DNA of 64,000 nucleotides from Cycas panzhihuaensis (lineage: Eukaryota; Cycadophyta). The position numbers and the translations under genes were made by a program. The notes beneath the pieces are model-generated. The model was not told the origin of the DNA. It saw only the letters and a program-made list of their open reading frames with translations, and did no database searches. Shown one piece after another: positions 9,846 to 22,289 of this stretch. The first letter of the stretch is position 1. Every line of letters begins with the position of its first letter. The stretch lies in the NCBI GenBank assembly GCA_023213395.1, contig CM041465.1, forward strand, positions 209,877,741-209,941,740, in the 5' to 3' direction.

Positions 9846-12800
9846 GAGGTAAATACATGGTTCATCGACTCTAGAGCTTCATGACATATGAAAAATTGTG
9901 AAGATTGGTTTGAAGCCTTGAAACCTTGCAACATCAACAAATTAATTGAGTTATAATACAAGTATCTACTTGAAATAAAAGGAGTAGGTACCATTTCTAT
10001 CAACCTATAAGGAAATGTAAAGAAAATTAGAAATTTGTTATTGGTCCTTGATCTGAAAATAATCTTTTATCTATTTCACAACTTAGCAAAAAACCCCTAA
10101 GGACTGTGTTTGGTGAAGAAGGTTATTGTCACATACTGGACATGAAAAATAATGGAGAAGTAATAGAAAAAGGTATTAGATGTAACAATCTATATAAACT
10201 AATCTTAGATCCTGTAATACCCAATTTGGGTCCAAAAGTTTGTATTGCTGTGAATTTTGATAATAAAATATGGCATTTGAAGTACGCACATCTACCAATA
10301 GAAACACTAAAGCTAATGAAAAAATATGACATGGTGAATGGATTACCTCACATCTCCTCTAAAAATTTTGTTTGCAAAGTATGTCAATTTGGGAAGCATC
10401 ACCAATTGCCATTCAAGGAAAGTAAATGGAGGGCACAAAGTAAATTGGAATTGATCCATATAGATCTTTGTGGACCACCCACACTGCTTTCAATAAATGG
10501 TTGCAGGTATTTCCTAACCTTTATTGATGACCTCACTTGAAAGGTATGGGTATACTTCTTGCATAACAAATCTGAAGTCTTTGAAATTTTCAAGGAATTT
10601 AAAGCAGAGGTAGAACTAGACTCCAAAGCCAAAATAAAGTGCATCAGATCAGATGGAGGTGGTGAATACATCTCTAAAGAGTTTTTAAACTACTGTAAGA
10701 TGAAAGGAATACGTATACAAGTCACTACACCCTACACTCCACAATCCAATGGGATTGCTGAAAGAAAGAACAGAACTCTAATGGAGATGGCTCGAAGCAT
10801 GGTCCACGAAAAGTAGGTTCCAAAATCATATTGGACAAAAGCAATTAATACTGCCTGCTACCTAATAAATAGAAGTCCAACTAAAACCTTGGAGAACATC
10901 ACATCAGAGGTAGCCTAGATAGGTAAGAAACCTAATTTCAGTTTGTTTAAAATATTTGGTAGTTAGGCCTATGTTCATATACCAAATAAAAGAAGATCAA
11001 AGCTTGATGCAAAAAGCATAGAATACATTATGATAGGATATAGCAAAAACTCAAAAGTTTGAAAATGCATTGATCTGAAAATAAACAAAATTTATGTTAG
11101 CAGAGATGATGTCTTTAACAAAGAAAACTTTGATTCTCAGTCTCAAATAAAAATAATCGAGGAAGAAGTAAAGGACTCAGATAGAGAAATTTCCATAGAA
11201 GAAACATCAAATATCACTACAAAAGAAATTTCTTCTATACAATCATCTTCATCTCACATAGAGTCAATTGAAGAAGGAAGCTCAACACAAGAAGCAAACT
11301 CATATTCAGAACACTCAAGAATCAGAGAAGACTCGAGAAAAGAAAAGAAATTACCCAAATGGTTTATCAAAACAGTTGAAGAGGAAGGAGGCATGCTTGA
11401 TCATAAAACAAGAAGCCAAAAGCCAAGGTCTTTGCTCAGCCGAATTGAGCCTCAATCCTTTCAAGAGGTACAAGATCAACCAAAATGGAAAGTAGCTATG
11501 GACTTTGAAATGGATTCAATTATTAAAAATCAAACATGGGATCTAGTAGAACTCCCTCAAAATAAGCCAGTGGTAAATTGCAAATGGGTTTATAAGGTCA
11601 AAGAAGGGGCTAGTAGAAAAATCAAAAAACACAAAGCCTGACTTGTTGCAAAAGGATAGACCCAAACAACTGGGATTGATTTTGAAGAAACCTTTTCTCT
11701 TGTAGCAAAGTTAGACATAGTAAAAACTGTGGTTGCATTAGTAGCATTACATAACTAGAAAATCTTTTAGTTAGATGTAAAAAGTGCATTCTTAAATGGA
11801 GATCTTGAAGAAGATGTTTACATGGCACAACCTGAAGGCTACATCAAGGGAGGACAAGAACATTTGGCATGCAAATTAAAAAAGGCTCTATACGGGATAA
11901 AACAAGCCCCTCGTGCATGGTACGTCAAACTGGACTAGCACTTGTGTCACAATGGATTTCAACGTTGTAGCTCAGACTCCAGCTTATACACAAGAAAAAT
12001 GGATGGTCTAATAACAATAATTATTATCTACATAGATGATATGATCCTCATAGGAAATGATGAGAAATCAATTATAGAGATAAAAGGGCAACTAGAAAAG
12101 AAATTTGAAATGATGGATCTTGGTCTTCTTAACCACTACCTGGGATTGGAGGTAAGTCAACAACATAACCATATTTCCCTATCTCAAAGCAAATACATAA
12201 AGGATTTGCTGATCAAATTCAAGATGACATATTATAATCCATGTGTAACACCCATGGAAATCAACTGCAATATGGTAGCAGATGAAGGAGAACAACCAGT
12301 TGACATCACCTTGTACAGATAATTGATTGGAAGCCTAATTTACTTCATAGCTACCAAACCAGATATATCTTACTCAGTTAGAGTAGTCTCCAAGTACATG
12401 TAAGAACCTAAAGTAAGACACTAGAAAGCTACTAGGAGAATACTGATATATCTACAAGGAATAATAAATCTAAAACTGATCTATTCGTGAGAGAGATCAA
12501 CAGAACTCATAGGGTATTGTGACTTAGATTGGGCATGAGACAAAGAACATAGGAAATCCACAAGTGGTTATTGCTTCTTCTTAGGTTCAACTATAATTTC
12601 TTAGTGTAGCAAAAAATAACCTACAGTTGCACTCTCCTCAACTGAAGCCAAATATAAGGCAGATGTAACTATAACTTGTGAAGCAATATGACTGTGACAA
12701 CTCCTAGTCAATTTGAATCAATCTCAAAGTCAAGCAACAACTCTATATTGTGATAATCAGAGTGCTATGAAGTTAACCAAGAATTCAATTCTTCATGTTA

Positions 12801-12957
12801 AAACCAAACACATAGAAGCTCACCGCCACTTCATAAGAGAAAGGTTCACAATAGAGAAATCGAGCTGGAGTGTTGTTATACTGCTGAACAAATTGTAAAT
12901 TTACTAATAAAATCTCATGGAAAAGAAAAATTTTAGTTTCTAAGAGACAAAACAGGA
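9846..12957 (+). pseudogene. pol of E3: protease, integrase, RT, RNase H, decayed
   Basis: Protease: W-F-I-D-S-R-A-S at about 9856-9880, with the active-site Asp kept but the following Gly changed to Arg. Pre-integrase and integrase: W-H-L-K-Y-A-H, then C-x2-C near 10375, and the three acidic residues in H-I-D-L-C-G-P, S-D-G-G-G-E and G-I-A-E-R-K-N, all present. RT: K-W-V-Y-K-V at about 11585, [20 protein letters not shown] and the catalytic Y-I-D-D-M at about 12030. RNase H: S-T-S-G-Y, L-S-S-T-E-A-K-Y, C-D-N-Q-S-A-M. Stops occur at, for example, 10538, 11639 and 11656; the RNase H end is frameshifted near 12875. Confidence 0.9.
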
Positions 12958-12985
12958 TAGAGAGAGATAAAACATTAAGAGAGGG

Positions 12986-13205
12986 TGTTAGGAGGTAATG
13001 TTTTATCTGGGCATTATAAAGGGTTATGAAATAAACCCTCAATCATGTAACTTGTGAGTATGACATATGTCATCACTGTAAGAGTTGGTTACAAACCTAA
13101 ACATAATGGTTACAAGAATCAATGTATATTTAAGAGATCGCCTCCTTAATAAAATGTAAGTCTATTCTACTCATCTTCTTTCTATCTCTCTACATTAAGT
13201 TAACA
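12986..13205 (+). repeat. 3' LTR of E3
   Basis: 220 bp, preceded by a purine tract and followed by the target duplication TCATT at 13206-13210. Confidence 0.9.
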
Positions 13206-13296
13206 TCATTGAGTAGAACAATTGTAAAATCAACATATGAAAGAAGTGGCACTTATGCCATCTTCTATAAGAACAAAAAACACTATTATTAATGGT

Positions 13297-13440
13297 GATG
13301 AGGAGGGTAAATTAGTTGTGTCTCTAAATTATTACATTATGATAAAGGGCAATAAGAAGGGCAAATTTGTTGTGCCTCCAAACCCAAAAATATTACAATA
13401 AGGAGGATAAATTTGTTGTGCCTTCAAACCTAATTACATC
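13297..13440. repeat. three-unit tandem repeat in E2
   Basis: Three units of about 45-60 bp each contain a variant of GGGCAAATTTGTTGTGCCTCC followed by ATTAC-type sequence, at about 13300, 13356 and 13397. Confidence 0.65.
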
Positions 13441-13996
13441 TAGCATAAGCTAAAACAAATTTGACATAAGCTGAAAAAATGCAGTACAAAAAAATTCTAT
13501 AAATTTATCAAACATGGCTATTGTAATAGTAGCAATAACAACAATTTATTACATAAATAATGGAGGGAATGTAGGGTCCTGATATAGCTATGCAAATTTG
13601 AAGTGTTGCCATGAGAAAAACTACTCCTTAATAGGCACTTCAAGAGGTATCCCTTTGATAAGATCGACTGACTCATTATGCGTCAGCTACTTTATGTCCC
13701 ACTCAAAACTTCAAAGTTAGTACACAGCTGAACAATAACAAAGGTAAATTGGTTTGGTTTTATAGATCTCCATTGCATTTGGCAAAAGAGTTCCAATGGC
13801 TCCTTGGTCTATTTTTCAACATGCTGCAAAGCTTTTCTTACAATTCCCATGTCGGGTCCAGACAGTGTCAGGTATGCTTTACCATAAAAGAAAATATAGA
13901 TAGTTAGAACTATCATCATTGTACATACATAGAAACCAACTGGTTAGAACCCTTAATAAGCACAATCGTAGAAATGAACATATATATCATGTACTA

Positions 13997-14101
<105 letters not shown>

Positions 14102-14442
14102 CTACGTGGTAGAGTTCTCTCATCTTCAAGTCTAGAAATTACTCCCATTGGTAGAGTAGAGGAGGCTGAGAACTAATATGCAATGGCCATTTGGGTTCAA
14201 ATTTTTGTATATATACATCCTTCGTAATGGGATGATTACAAATTCTCTATCAAACTTATGATAAATTGAAAGAGCAATGGGAATAACGTGGAGGTCAATG
14301 CAACATACATGTATCATACTACTTGATCTTGACTGCAACACTATTTACTATTACATCTTTTGTATGAGGTAAACACAACCCTAATATTTGCCCATCTCCT
14401 AGATTAGGTTGTGAAGCAACTATAACATATTTATCTTTTGCG

Positions 14443-14625
14443 TTAGGAGGGCTTCGGCGGTAGTATATTCATCTTCTTAATAAGGAGAATAACCAAATCA
14501 TAAGCTGTCCAAACAACAACAATAACCATTATAGCTATTCGTGGGTGATGAGAGAACATGTGCAGAAGATTTCTTGCAACAAAGGCACAAAATATTATCA
14601 CCAAAAGCACTTGAGCTCTCCCCAT
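14443..14625 (-). CDS. small hydrophobic open frame inside E2, unrecognised
   Basis: A 60-codon frame on the minus strand starts ATG at 14625 (M-G-R-A-Q-V-L-L-V). It has two apolar segments, roughly residues 6-22 and 31-49, and a charged, Pro-rich end (K-K-M-N-I-L-P-P-K-P-S). It lies in sense with E2, between the primer-binding site and the 3' LTR. I do not recognise it. It may be a captured host exon encoding membrane segments, a remnant of gag, or chance. No conserved start context or codon signal could be tested. Confidence 0.25.
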   Translation of the reverse strand: MGRAQVLLVIIFCAFVARNLLHMFSHHPRIAIMVIVVVWTAYDLVILLIKKMNILPPKPS

Positions 14626-15031
14626 TCATTATTGCTTTAAACTCCTTAACAAGTGCATGATAAAGATGACTTTTGTAGAAATTAGTAGCCTGGGAACATC
14701 CATGCCCATTGTAGACTCTAAAGAAATGAAGTGTAGAATATGGTCAATAAAATACGGAAATCTACAACACTTTTTAGTTTGACATTTTGTCAAACAGTTG
14801 GGGGCACATTTTAATTACCCTTGAAATTGATCAAAATGCCAAAGGATGATGCATTCTCTGGGGAGCTTTTCCTATGTTCTTTCCTCTCCTTGAATAACTA
14901 AACAGATTAGAACCTAGGAATTACTGTTATTGTTGCTTCCTTTTTCCATAGCACACACACATCCTAAGTTTGAGAGGTGCCATCCTGAGAGGGAGGATGG
15001 TTGTCCTCTCAAAACCTACTATGATACCAAG

Positions 15032-15389
15032 TGATAAAACTGTACACACCCAATACACAATAAACTAAAATGAACAAAAATTAAACTTGATACTAATATC
15101 TTATTAATCTCATTAATTCATTAAAGATTAGGTGTGTACATATATCAATAACCAAATCCATTGCAAAGATAAGAATGTGAACGAGTTGATTGTGCAAGGT
15201 GACACATGGCACCTTGTATGATCACCTCACAAATACGTTATAAAATGTGTGTGCACTAATGACCCCACACATATAGAAGTCACAACATTAAGTTGTGACT
15301 AACCCAAAACATAACAAAAGGACCTTCAACATTTACTAACATAAAAACATTAGCATCTTACCTATAAAATTAAACATGATCTTCCAAGA
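15032..15389 (-). repeat. 5' LTR of E2
   Basis: About 358 bp, from TGATAAAACTGTACAC to ATCTTCCAAGA on the plus strand. The left neighbour is the primer-binding complement. The terminal CA has become GA. Confidence 0.8.
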
Positions 15390-15477
15390 TTCGTAACAAA
15401 AAATTTTCACCCTTAATATGCTTCACCCTAAAAGCATGGATAGAGTGACATGACTCTTTATTCCAACACCTACCAAT
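15390..15477 (-). repeat. fragment of R: end of the middle LTR
   Basis: It contains CTTAATATGCTTCACCCT and AGAGTGACATGACTC, matching the R LTR at about 5475-5500, and ends TTATTCCAACA, the likely LTR end, followed by CCTACCAAT. It shares about 45 bp with 7324-7364 on the other side of E2, so the two sides overlap rather than abut. Confidence 0.6.
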
Positions 15478-15843
15478 TATTGAGGGAATGGATCTAGGGA
15501 TCTAGTGCACTAATATTACACAATGGCAAATAGTAGAGACAAGCACAATGTACTCAACAAGAGAAATGCTAATAGCTTGAGCTCAAAGAGGAGAAGTGTA
15601 GAATGATCATTGTCCATGTAATTTTAGCTTATATAATAAGAATGCTCATTAGGGTTTAGAATTTGAGTTTTCCCTCCCAATGACATTCAGATGAGATTAT
15701 ATAAAATTACAATGAAATGAACTTTATGTCATTTCACTTAAGTGACTTAAACATAGTCACCTTATCCTGAAGTTATAAACATAAAAGTGACTTTATCTAA
15801 TTCTAACTTTATGAAGTGACCATGTGATATTAACATCATCACA
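15478..15843 (-). repeat. 3' LTR of E4
   Basis: Begins TATTGAGGGAATGG (the second base is changed from G) and ends ATCATCACA. It carries GCTTATATAATAAG, a TATA-like site for the minus strand. Confidence 0.88.
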
Positions 15844-16342
15844 ATCCCCCCCTTGATGGTAGAAGGTCAATTTCCTTTATCCTATTCTAATCTTTGAGGT
15901 CTTCATTCTAGCCTCATTATTACATTGAAAAAAAAAATTCTATAATCTATAAGACACTTTTATGGGAAAACCCTCAAGGGAATAAAAACCCACATACTTG
16001 ACTTCTTATTCTATGAAGTGGCTCAGGCGGCTCTTTGAGTGTAGATAATAGCTAAGCAATACAAGCTAGTTGTGTAGCTTCAATATGCTAAGTCTCCATA
16101 TACCGTTTCGTCATCCCCCATGCCCTTTTGGATTTTCACAAGTTCTGATTTTTGAAACAAGTACAACCCAACTCCTTTCACGCCCACGAGGGGTTTTCAC
16201 GAATGGGAGAGAGTAGAGATTTAATCTAGTCCTTTTGTGCCTACAATGGGTTTTTATGAATAGGATAGAGTATGTTGGTCCTATGTTCCATCTCCTTTAA
16301 TTAATTGGAGATGGAGGTCCTGAGGCTGAGCTGTTGTCAGAA
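15844..16342 (-). other. 3' untranslated tail of E4 with a two-unit repeat
   Basis: About 500 bp between the end of pol and the purine tract. Two similar units at about 16160-16200 and 16230-16270 share GGGTTTTCACGAATGG-type sequence. The same arrangement is found in E5 at 34018-34110, so it is a family feature. Confidence 0.7.
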
Positions 16343-18929
16343 CTATTCAAACTTCACCTTTTGTAGCAGTTTGGTGAAGATATCAACTACCTGATCTGCT
16401 GTGGGGCAGTGTTCCAATTGTATTGTACCATCATGGACCAGTTCCCAGATTCTCACTATTTCCAGTTATAAGCCTTTCATACACAAAGATCAAGAGATAT
16501 GTGACTTTACCTTTTTCTCTCTTAATGAACAAGGTTGCATCAATATCTTGATAGTCACATACCTCATAACCAAGTTACCTCATTTTGTTAGACAACTCGG
16601 TAAACCAAGCACGAGGGGGCTTGTTTTAGGCCATATAACAACTTTTTCAGTTTGCACACTTTTTGCTCCTGTCTTACTATCTTAAAACCTCCAGGTTGTG
16701 TCATGTAGATTCTTTCTTCCAAATCTCCATTGAGAAAAGCAATTTTCACATTGAGTTGGTAGATTTTCCAACCCTGTTAAGTAGCCAAGGCTGTAAGTGC
16801 TTTGATTGCGGGCCATTTGGTAGTTGGTGTAAAGACCTCTGTGTAGTTGATGCCTTCCCTTTGGGTGAATCCTTTTACAACCAATCTCACCTTGTGTTTT
16901 TCAAGGGTGTCATCTGATCTATATTTATTTTTGAACAACCATTTGTTTCTGACTACCTTCCTTCCCAAAGGCAGATCAATGAGCTCCCATGTACTATTCT
17001 TGATCAAGGATTGGTATTCCTCATTCATGGCATTTGTCCAAACTATGTATTTCACAACTTTTTGGTATGATAGAGGCTCATCATTTGAAGCAAGGTGTAA
17101 TCCAATTGTTTCAAGCTTTGTGGGAAGTGATGTTTGCTCCCTTGCTCTGTAGGCACCGCTTTGAGAGCTAGTATTGCCTACCTCATCAAATCTCAAGTCT
17201 TTGTGCAATTGGAAGGCTTCTCGAAAATCTTTAATTGGGAATGAGATTCTTATTTCCACAACATATTGGTCTTCATTTTGATCCTGAAAGGGATCATGGG
17301 AGATGTACAGTCTGAAGTTCGATGACATTGCTGGAGAAGACGATCCTATAATTGAAAGTGGTTCTTCTACAATTCCTTTTCCTTTTGATGCTTGACGTGG
17401 TGATTCCTAGCTATTTTTCCAAGATGGCACTAGATTGGCATACATTGGCACAACATCTGAGTCAAAGATAGTGTCCTCCAGGGCTCTATTATCAGACTCC
17501 AAAATTTTGAGTATTTCTTTAATGTCTCCCCTCCTAATTGTTGGAATCTTTACAGCATATTCTTGGACATCGTTGTATTTATGAGATGGTGCTTTAGAAT
17601 CAAGATGAAGTAGCTAATCCTCTATCTCTGCAAACACCACATCCCTAGCGATAATGATCTTCTTTAATATTAGAATGAAGACCTTGTACCTTTTCTTGTT
17701 CATGGGGTACCCAACAAAGATGCCTTTTAAAGCTCGCGACTAGAGCTTATTTCTGTGCTCATCAAGAATGTGAGCATAATAAGTAAAGTTAAAAATTTTG
17801 AAATGATGGATGATGGGGATCCGTCCAATCCATCGTTCATTTAGAGATGAGCTGAGCTTCGATGGACTTATGTTATTCATGCAGTAGACTACAGTATAAA
17901 TTGCTTCGGCCCAAAGATATGTAGGTACATTCTTGAAGACGAGCATAGCCCATGCCATATTCATTATGGTTCTGTTAGCCATTTCAGCAACACCATTTTG
18001 CTGAGGCGTACCTGTAATAGTTATTTGATGTTTGATCCCTTGGGGATGCAGGAAGTCTTCAAATTTATTTGAAGTGTATTCACCACCATTATCAATCCTA
18101 AGACACTTCAGCTGATATCCAGATTCCTTCTCTATAAGAGTCTTGAATGCCTTAAATATTATGAATGCTTCATCTTTTAATTTGAGAAAGGTCACCCATA
18201 CCTTTCCAGTGAAGTCATCAATAAATGTAATGTAGTACATCTTCCCTATGATAAAAGGGATATGCATAGGCCCACAGATGTCTGAGTGTACTAATTCAAG
18301 AGGCTGAATAGCTTTTCATTGACTCTAGGGAAATGGTTGTTAGTGGGACTTGGCAATAATGCAAACTTCACATTTGAATGCCTTAGAGGAAAATCTGGGC
18401 AGACGTGGAGTGGAATCAGAGATTTCCTTAAGTTGATCAAGTTTGACGTACCCCATGCGAGTATGCCAGAGAGCTTCTAGGGATAGCTTGGAATGAGTCA
18501 AGGTGACATTATATGCAAATTCTTCTTTGACACAGATGAGGGCAACAACTTGGTATGCAGAAGAAGACAATGTGGTTCTAGTCAGTCTAAATAGCTTACC
18601 TTCAAGTTTCCTAGTCATCACCATAGAACATGAAGGCAGGTGAATAACACTAAGAATTTGATCATTAGCTATGACACTCAGGCCAAATCCATGAGAGACA
18701 AATGTGGATAGCGACAGAAGGTTTTGTTTAAGATGGGGAATATACAAGACATCTTTTAAAGTAAAATTAGGTAGGCCTGGGAGCTTCAAGCATATGGAGC
18801 CCATGCCTTGAACAGGTTGTGTCAACTTATCAACCATGTGTACTACTTTAGTGATCTCTGAATCAAAATCCTAGAAGAAGTCTCAGTGATAAGTCATGTG
18901 CTGGGTAGCTCCTATGTCCATAACCCAAT
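16343..18929 (-). pseudogene. pol of E4: protease, integrase, truncated RT, RNase H end
   Basis: Reading leftward: protease V-M-D-I-G-A-T-Q-H-M (about 18925-18893); pre-integrase L-W-H-T-R-M-G-Y, where the second zinc His is Tyr; C-E-V-C near 18365; integrase acids in H-S-D-I-C-G-P, R-I-D-N-G-G-E and G-V-A-E-M-A-N, all kept. RT starts near 17030 with N-K-W-L-F-K and reaches [10 protein letters not shown] and Y-G-L-K-Q-A-P-R-A-W, but the catalytic block reads F-V-Y-E-R instead of Y-V-D-D. Directly after I-T-G-N-S-E the sequence jumps to the last RNase H residues (D-I-F-T-K-L-L-Q). It is the longest well-kept integrase in the window, but RT is inactive. Confidence 0.88.
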
Positions 18930-20080
18930 CTGATGATGATGTTGATGCAGTAGTTGCTTGTCCAAGAGGTCAAGGTAGTGGCGAATTAAGATGACAAATA
19001 GTTATGCTACATTGTGCCTCGATGTACCTCTTAGGTCTAGAAGCAGTAAATGAAGTGGATGATTCCCTACTTTGTTGAATACGTGCCTCAATGAGATTTA
19101 CTCCTACAAATAAGTCATCATGACTCTCATCAACATTGTGGGCTTGATGCTGCTATTATTGATGACGAGGCAATCTGTTGTAGTCAATGCAACAATCTTT
19201 TGCAAGGTGTCCTTTCTTGTTACACCTTTGATATGTGGGAATATTGTTATTTGATTGCCTTTGATTGGCAGTCTTTTGATTGTTGTTTTTCTATTGACCT
19301 TGTTGTTACCTCTATTATTATCCATGTTACTTTCCCTTGCCTCTTTTACGACCTCTTCTTCCTCCACGTGAAGATTGACCTTGTTGTTTAGTGTAGTATA
19401 CTTACTAGTCCATGTCAGTTTCAAAGGCTCCATTAGGAGGTGAATCTAAAAGTGGGAAGTTGGTAGCGAAGGTCTTGTCATGTTTAATAAATTTCTCAAC
19501 TAATGCTTCAAAGTCAAGGGTCTTCAGTGTGCTAGATGACTGAAGATTTCCTAGCAGGTTCTTATAATTAGAAACATGCAGACTTGACTGAATTAGGAAG
19601 GCCAAAGTTATGCATTGGGTCTTAAAATCCCTGTCAATGGCGAAGAGCATTGATGGTTTCGTATTCTTGCCCTTTCTACATTCGTATCTTGTTCATCTTC
19701 AATACCATATAAATAAACTCCAAGTCTGATCAGGTATCGAAGTTTCTTTTCAGGACTTCAAGGACCTTGAAGGTAGTGTCATGTTACGTGTCATTGATTA
19801 GGTTGTGTAAGGAGTAATTTGTAACTAGTAGGATCCTTGCTTTGATCTTCTGGTCTTTAATGATCCACTATCGCCGTTGCGAATTATTGGGTGGAGGAGC
19901 TGGAGGTGCACCACCGCTCTATGGTGTGGTGTCAGTAGCAGGTACTACTGGGGTTAACTCTAAGTGGTCTAGCTAGAGTCCCTTGTACTTGGTTGCATTC
20001 TTAACTCCTGTGAACTATAGATCCCAATTTTACTTCCCCTTTAGCATATAGTTCACATTCTGCTTGAAGTTGGTCGACAT
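18930..20080 (-). pseudogene. gag of E4, decayed
   Basis: The ATG at 20080 opens M-S-T-N-F-K-Q-N-V-N-Y; E5 has the matching M-S-S-K-F-K-Q-N-V-N-Y. A segment around 19650-19405 (A-F-L-I-Q-S-S-L-H-V, F-E-A-L-V-E-K-F-I-K) is open and matches E5 at 26281. A Gly/Arg/Asn-rich part precedes one zinc knuckle, C-N-K-K-G-H-L-A-K-D-C, at about 19220-19190, reached only after a frameshift. GAG would bind element RNA through the knuckle and build the particle. Stops near 20030, 19960 and 19790 inactivate it. Confidence 0.78.
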
Positions 20081-22289
20081 GGTGGTGTGAAAAGATGAAT
20101 AAGAGTGATATATATAAATGTGTATGAAAATGTACTAAGTAGAAGAAGGTGGAGTCACTAACACTTGTGACAGCTCTACCTGATGCAATAGGGAATAATA
20201 ATGATGTAAAGCCACTAATACTTATGACGAATCTTCATGACACAACAAGGAATGATGAAGTAATACAATGTAAGATGTGGAACCAAAGAGATCACAAATA
20301 AGTATGTGGTATAAGTGATCTAATCAAGATAAGTGATAAGGCCTATATAGAAGCTGACATATGGGTGCACACAACTAATAACCAAAGTGATATAGGATGT
20401 GTAACAAACCCAAACCTCTAACTTGTGTTCAAAGTAGGTGAGGTGTCAATGCCTATGGGGGCTTCTAGTATACGTAATTAATGACCCTCATCTGTGATAC
20501 CTACACCATTCCTTGGTGATGAAATCCAAGTAAATGTGGAGCCTAGGTACTGTCGGTCCATACCATGTTCACCAATGAGTAGTAATATACTCTCCAAAGA
20601 GAAGTATGTGCATGTCCCATAACTATGACAGATATTAGTCTATCTAAATTAATTATCTTGATTAATGGTTTTTAGTCTTTTCAGATGGTTATCAGGATAA
20701 TCCCTGACTGGAGGCTACAGGTATGGCTAACTTGTCCCTCCACTATAATACTGATTATGACTAGACCTAGTATGAAACTCACACCTCCTTTAGGGCCTGG
20801 ACTTCAGCCAACCTTGGTCTATTTCAACCAAGGCGAGTATGTGCACAAGTCAAGAATTGACAGTATAAAGTCGTCGAGATGAGTTGGTTTGAAGAAAAGT
20901 GTTCTTGTTCTCGAATGACATGTAAAAATAACTGAAACCTAAATGTAAATGCTCCACTTAAGTGTTGTTGGCGTGTCTAAATATAGTGATGATGTGTCCA
21001 CCTAGTACTCAAGTGATAGTCTATGTGCCCAAATGACACTCAATGAGGTCTCTAAGTACATGTGATCATTAAAATCATACATATATGATGAGACAAATCA
21101 TCAGATATTGGTCTGATCTAGATGATTGGCTAGTACAAAGGATTTAAGTGCCTTATTTATTTTACAAATGGGCCAAAATAGGCCTCCAAAAGCCAAAAAG
21201 ATTATAAATGTCTAAAAAAAACTCCTCTTACATGCAATATTTTTATTTTATTTTATTATTATTTTAAATAAAGGGGAAAAAAGTTCAAAAATGTAATGTA
21301 CGCTAAAAAAGTAAATTTTCAACAAGCCAAGTCCGTTGTTAGACAGACTGTACCATCTGTTGTATCGCTATATGATATAAATTTCAAAAATAAAAAAAAA
21401 ATAAAAAAAATTTTAGGTTGCCATTTACTTACACTTTATAAATATAGAAAAAAATTTAAAAAATCTTATAAAAAATAGGTAAAAAAACTTGTTTTAACTT
21501 ACGAACAAAATGTTTTAGAAAACCTAAAAACACTCATAATTTTTCAATGGAGTATCAGATTCATGTGAGACTTGTCCCAAATGATAGATAAGGATGAGGA
21601 GATGCAAAAACATGTATTACAGCAAAAAAAAACTCCTCAGATTTTTTCAAATCTGAGAATTTTAAATTTGGAGGGTGGCTACTTAAAGCAGTCTGTTTGA
21701 CCCCTTTAACTTTGAAATCATATGTCACTCCAGTAGACAAAAGTGCTCAAGAGGCTAAAACACACATACTGGTGAAATTTCATCTAATTCTGAGCACTTT
21801 GATTTTTTGACCGTATTGTTGTATGAAATTCTGTACAGTCCGTACAACATCTGTACGATTTGATTTTAGACTTCAAAATCTATTTCTAATTAGTGAAAAT
21901 CACTGATTTCTTCTTCTGCAAATTGTAAATCTAATTTTTATTACAAAACTTGACCAAAATAGGCAAAAAATATGTCAAAATGCTAATTTGGGATTAAAAA
22001 ATAATGCTAAAAACTGCTATAAGATGAATAATTCCTATACTCTTTTAGGCCTGCAAATAGACTATTTTTAGACAACCACACTTCTTCCTCTCATCTGTAG
22101 AAATAAAATAGTATAAGGGCATACAAATTTATACTGAAAATCTACTAAAAAGAGCTTTAAAAATAGATTAAAAAAAAAAATCTCAACTCTTCACTTCACA
22201 TGAATGGTGAAGAAGAGGAGAAAATAGCTTACAATTTCCTTGTAAGTGAGTGTGACACTAGGATCCTCCCAATGGCTCTAATACCACTT
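20081..22289 (-). other. long leader of E4
   Basis: About 2.2 kb between the primer-binding site and gag, without recognisable genes. Near 20150-20260 it holds two diverged units with CACTAACACTTGTGAC and CTGATGCAATAGGGAAT; E5 has three such units before its gag. Near 21829-21862 there is a cluster of GTAC motifs (CTGTACAGTCCGTACAAC), and GGTGAAATTTCATC lies near 21772. Confidence 0.65.

Larger units (their letters stand above)
8031..13205 (+). mobile_element. complete Ty1/copia element E3, nested in E2
   Basis: LTRs at 8031-8256 and 12986-13205 start with TGTTA and end with TTAAGTTAACA. The element is flanked by a perfect 5-bp target duplication, TCATT, at 8026-8030 and 13206-13210. A primer-binding site variant TGGTATCAAAGTAGG begins at 8257, and a purine tract (TTAAGAGAGGG) lies at 12975-12985. 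The internal region holds gag, protease, integrase, RT and RNase H in copia order. The LTRs are roughly nine-tenths identical by eye. Many in-frame stops make it defective. It is related to E1 and E7. Confidence 0.95.

Noticed and set aside
16401-17152. Plus-strand open frames inside E4
   Set aside because: They are shadows of the minus-strand RT frame, which carries the recognisable motifs.
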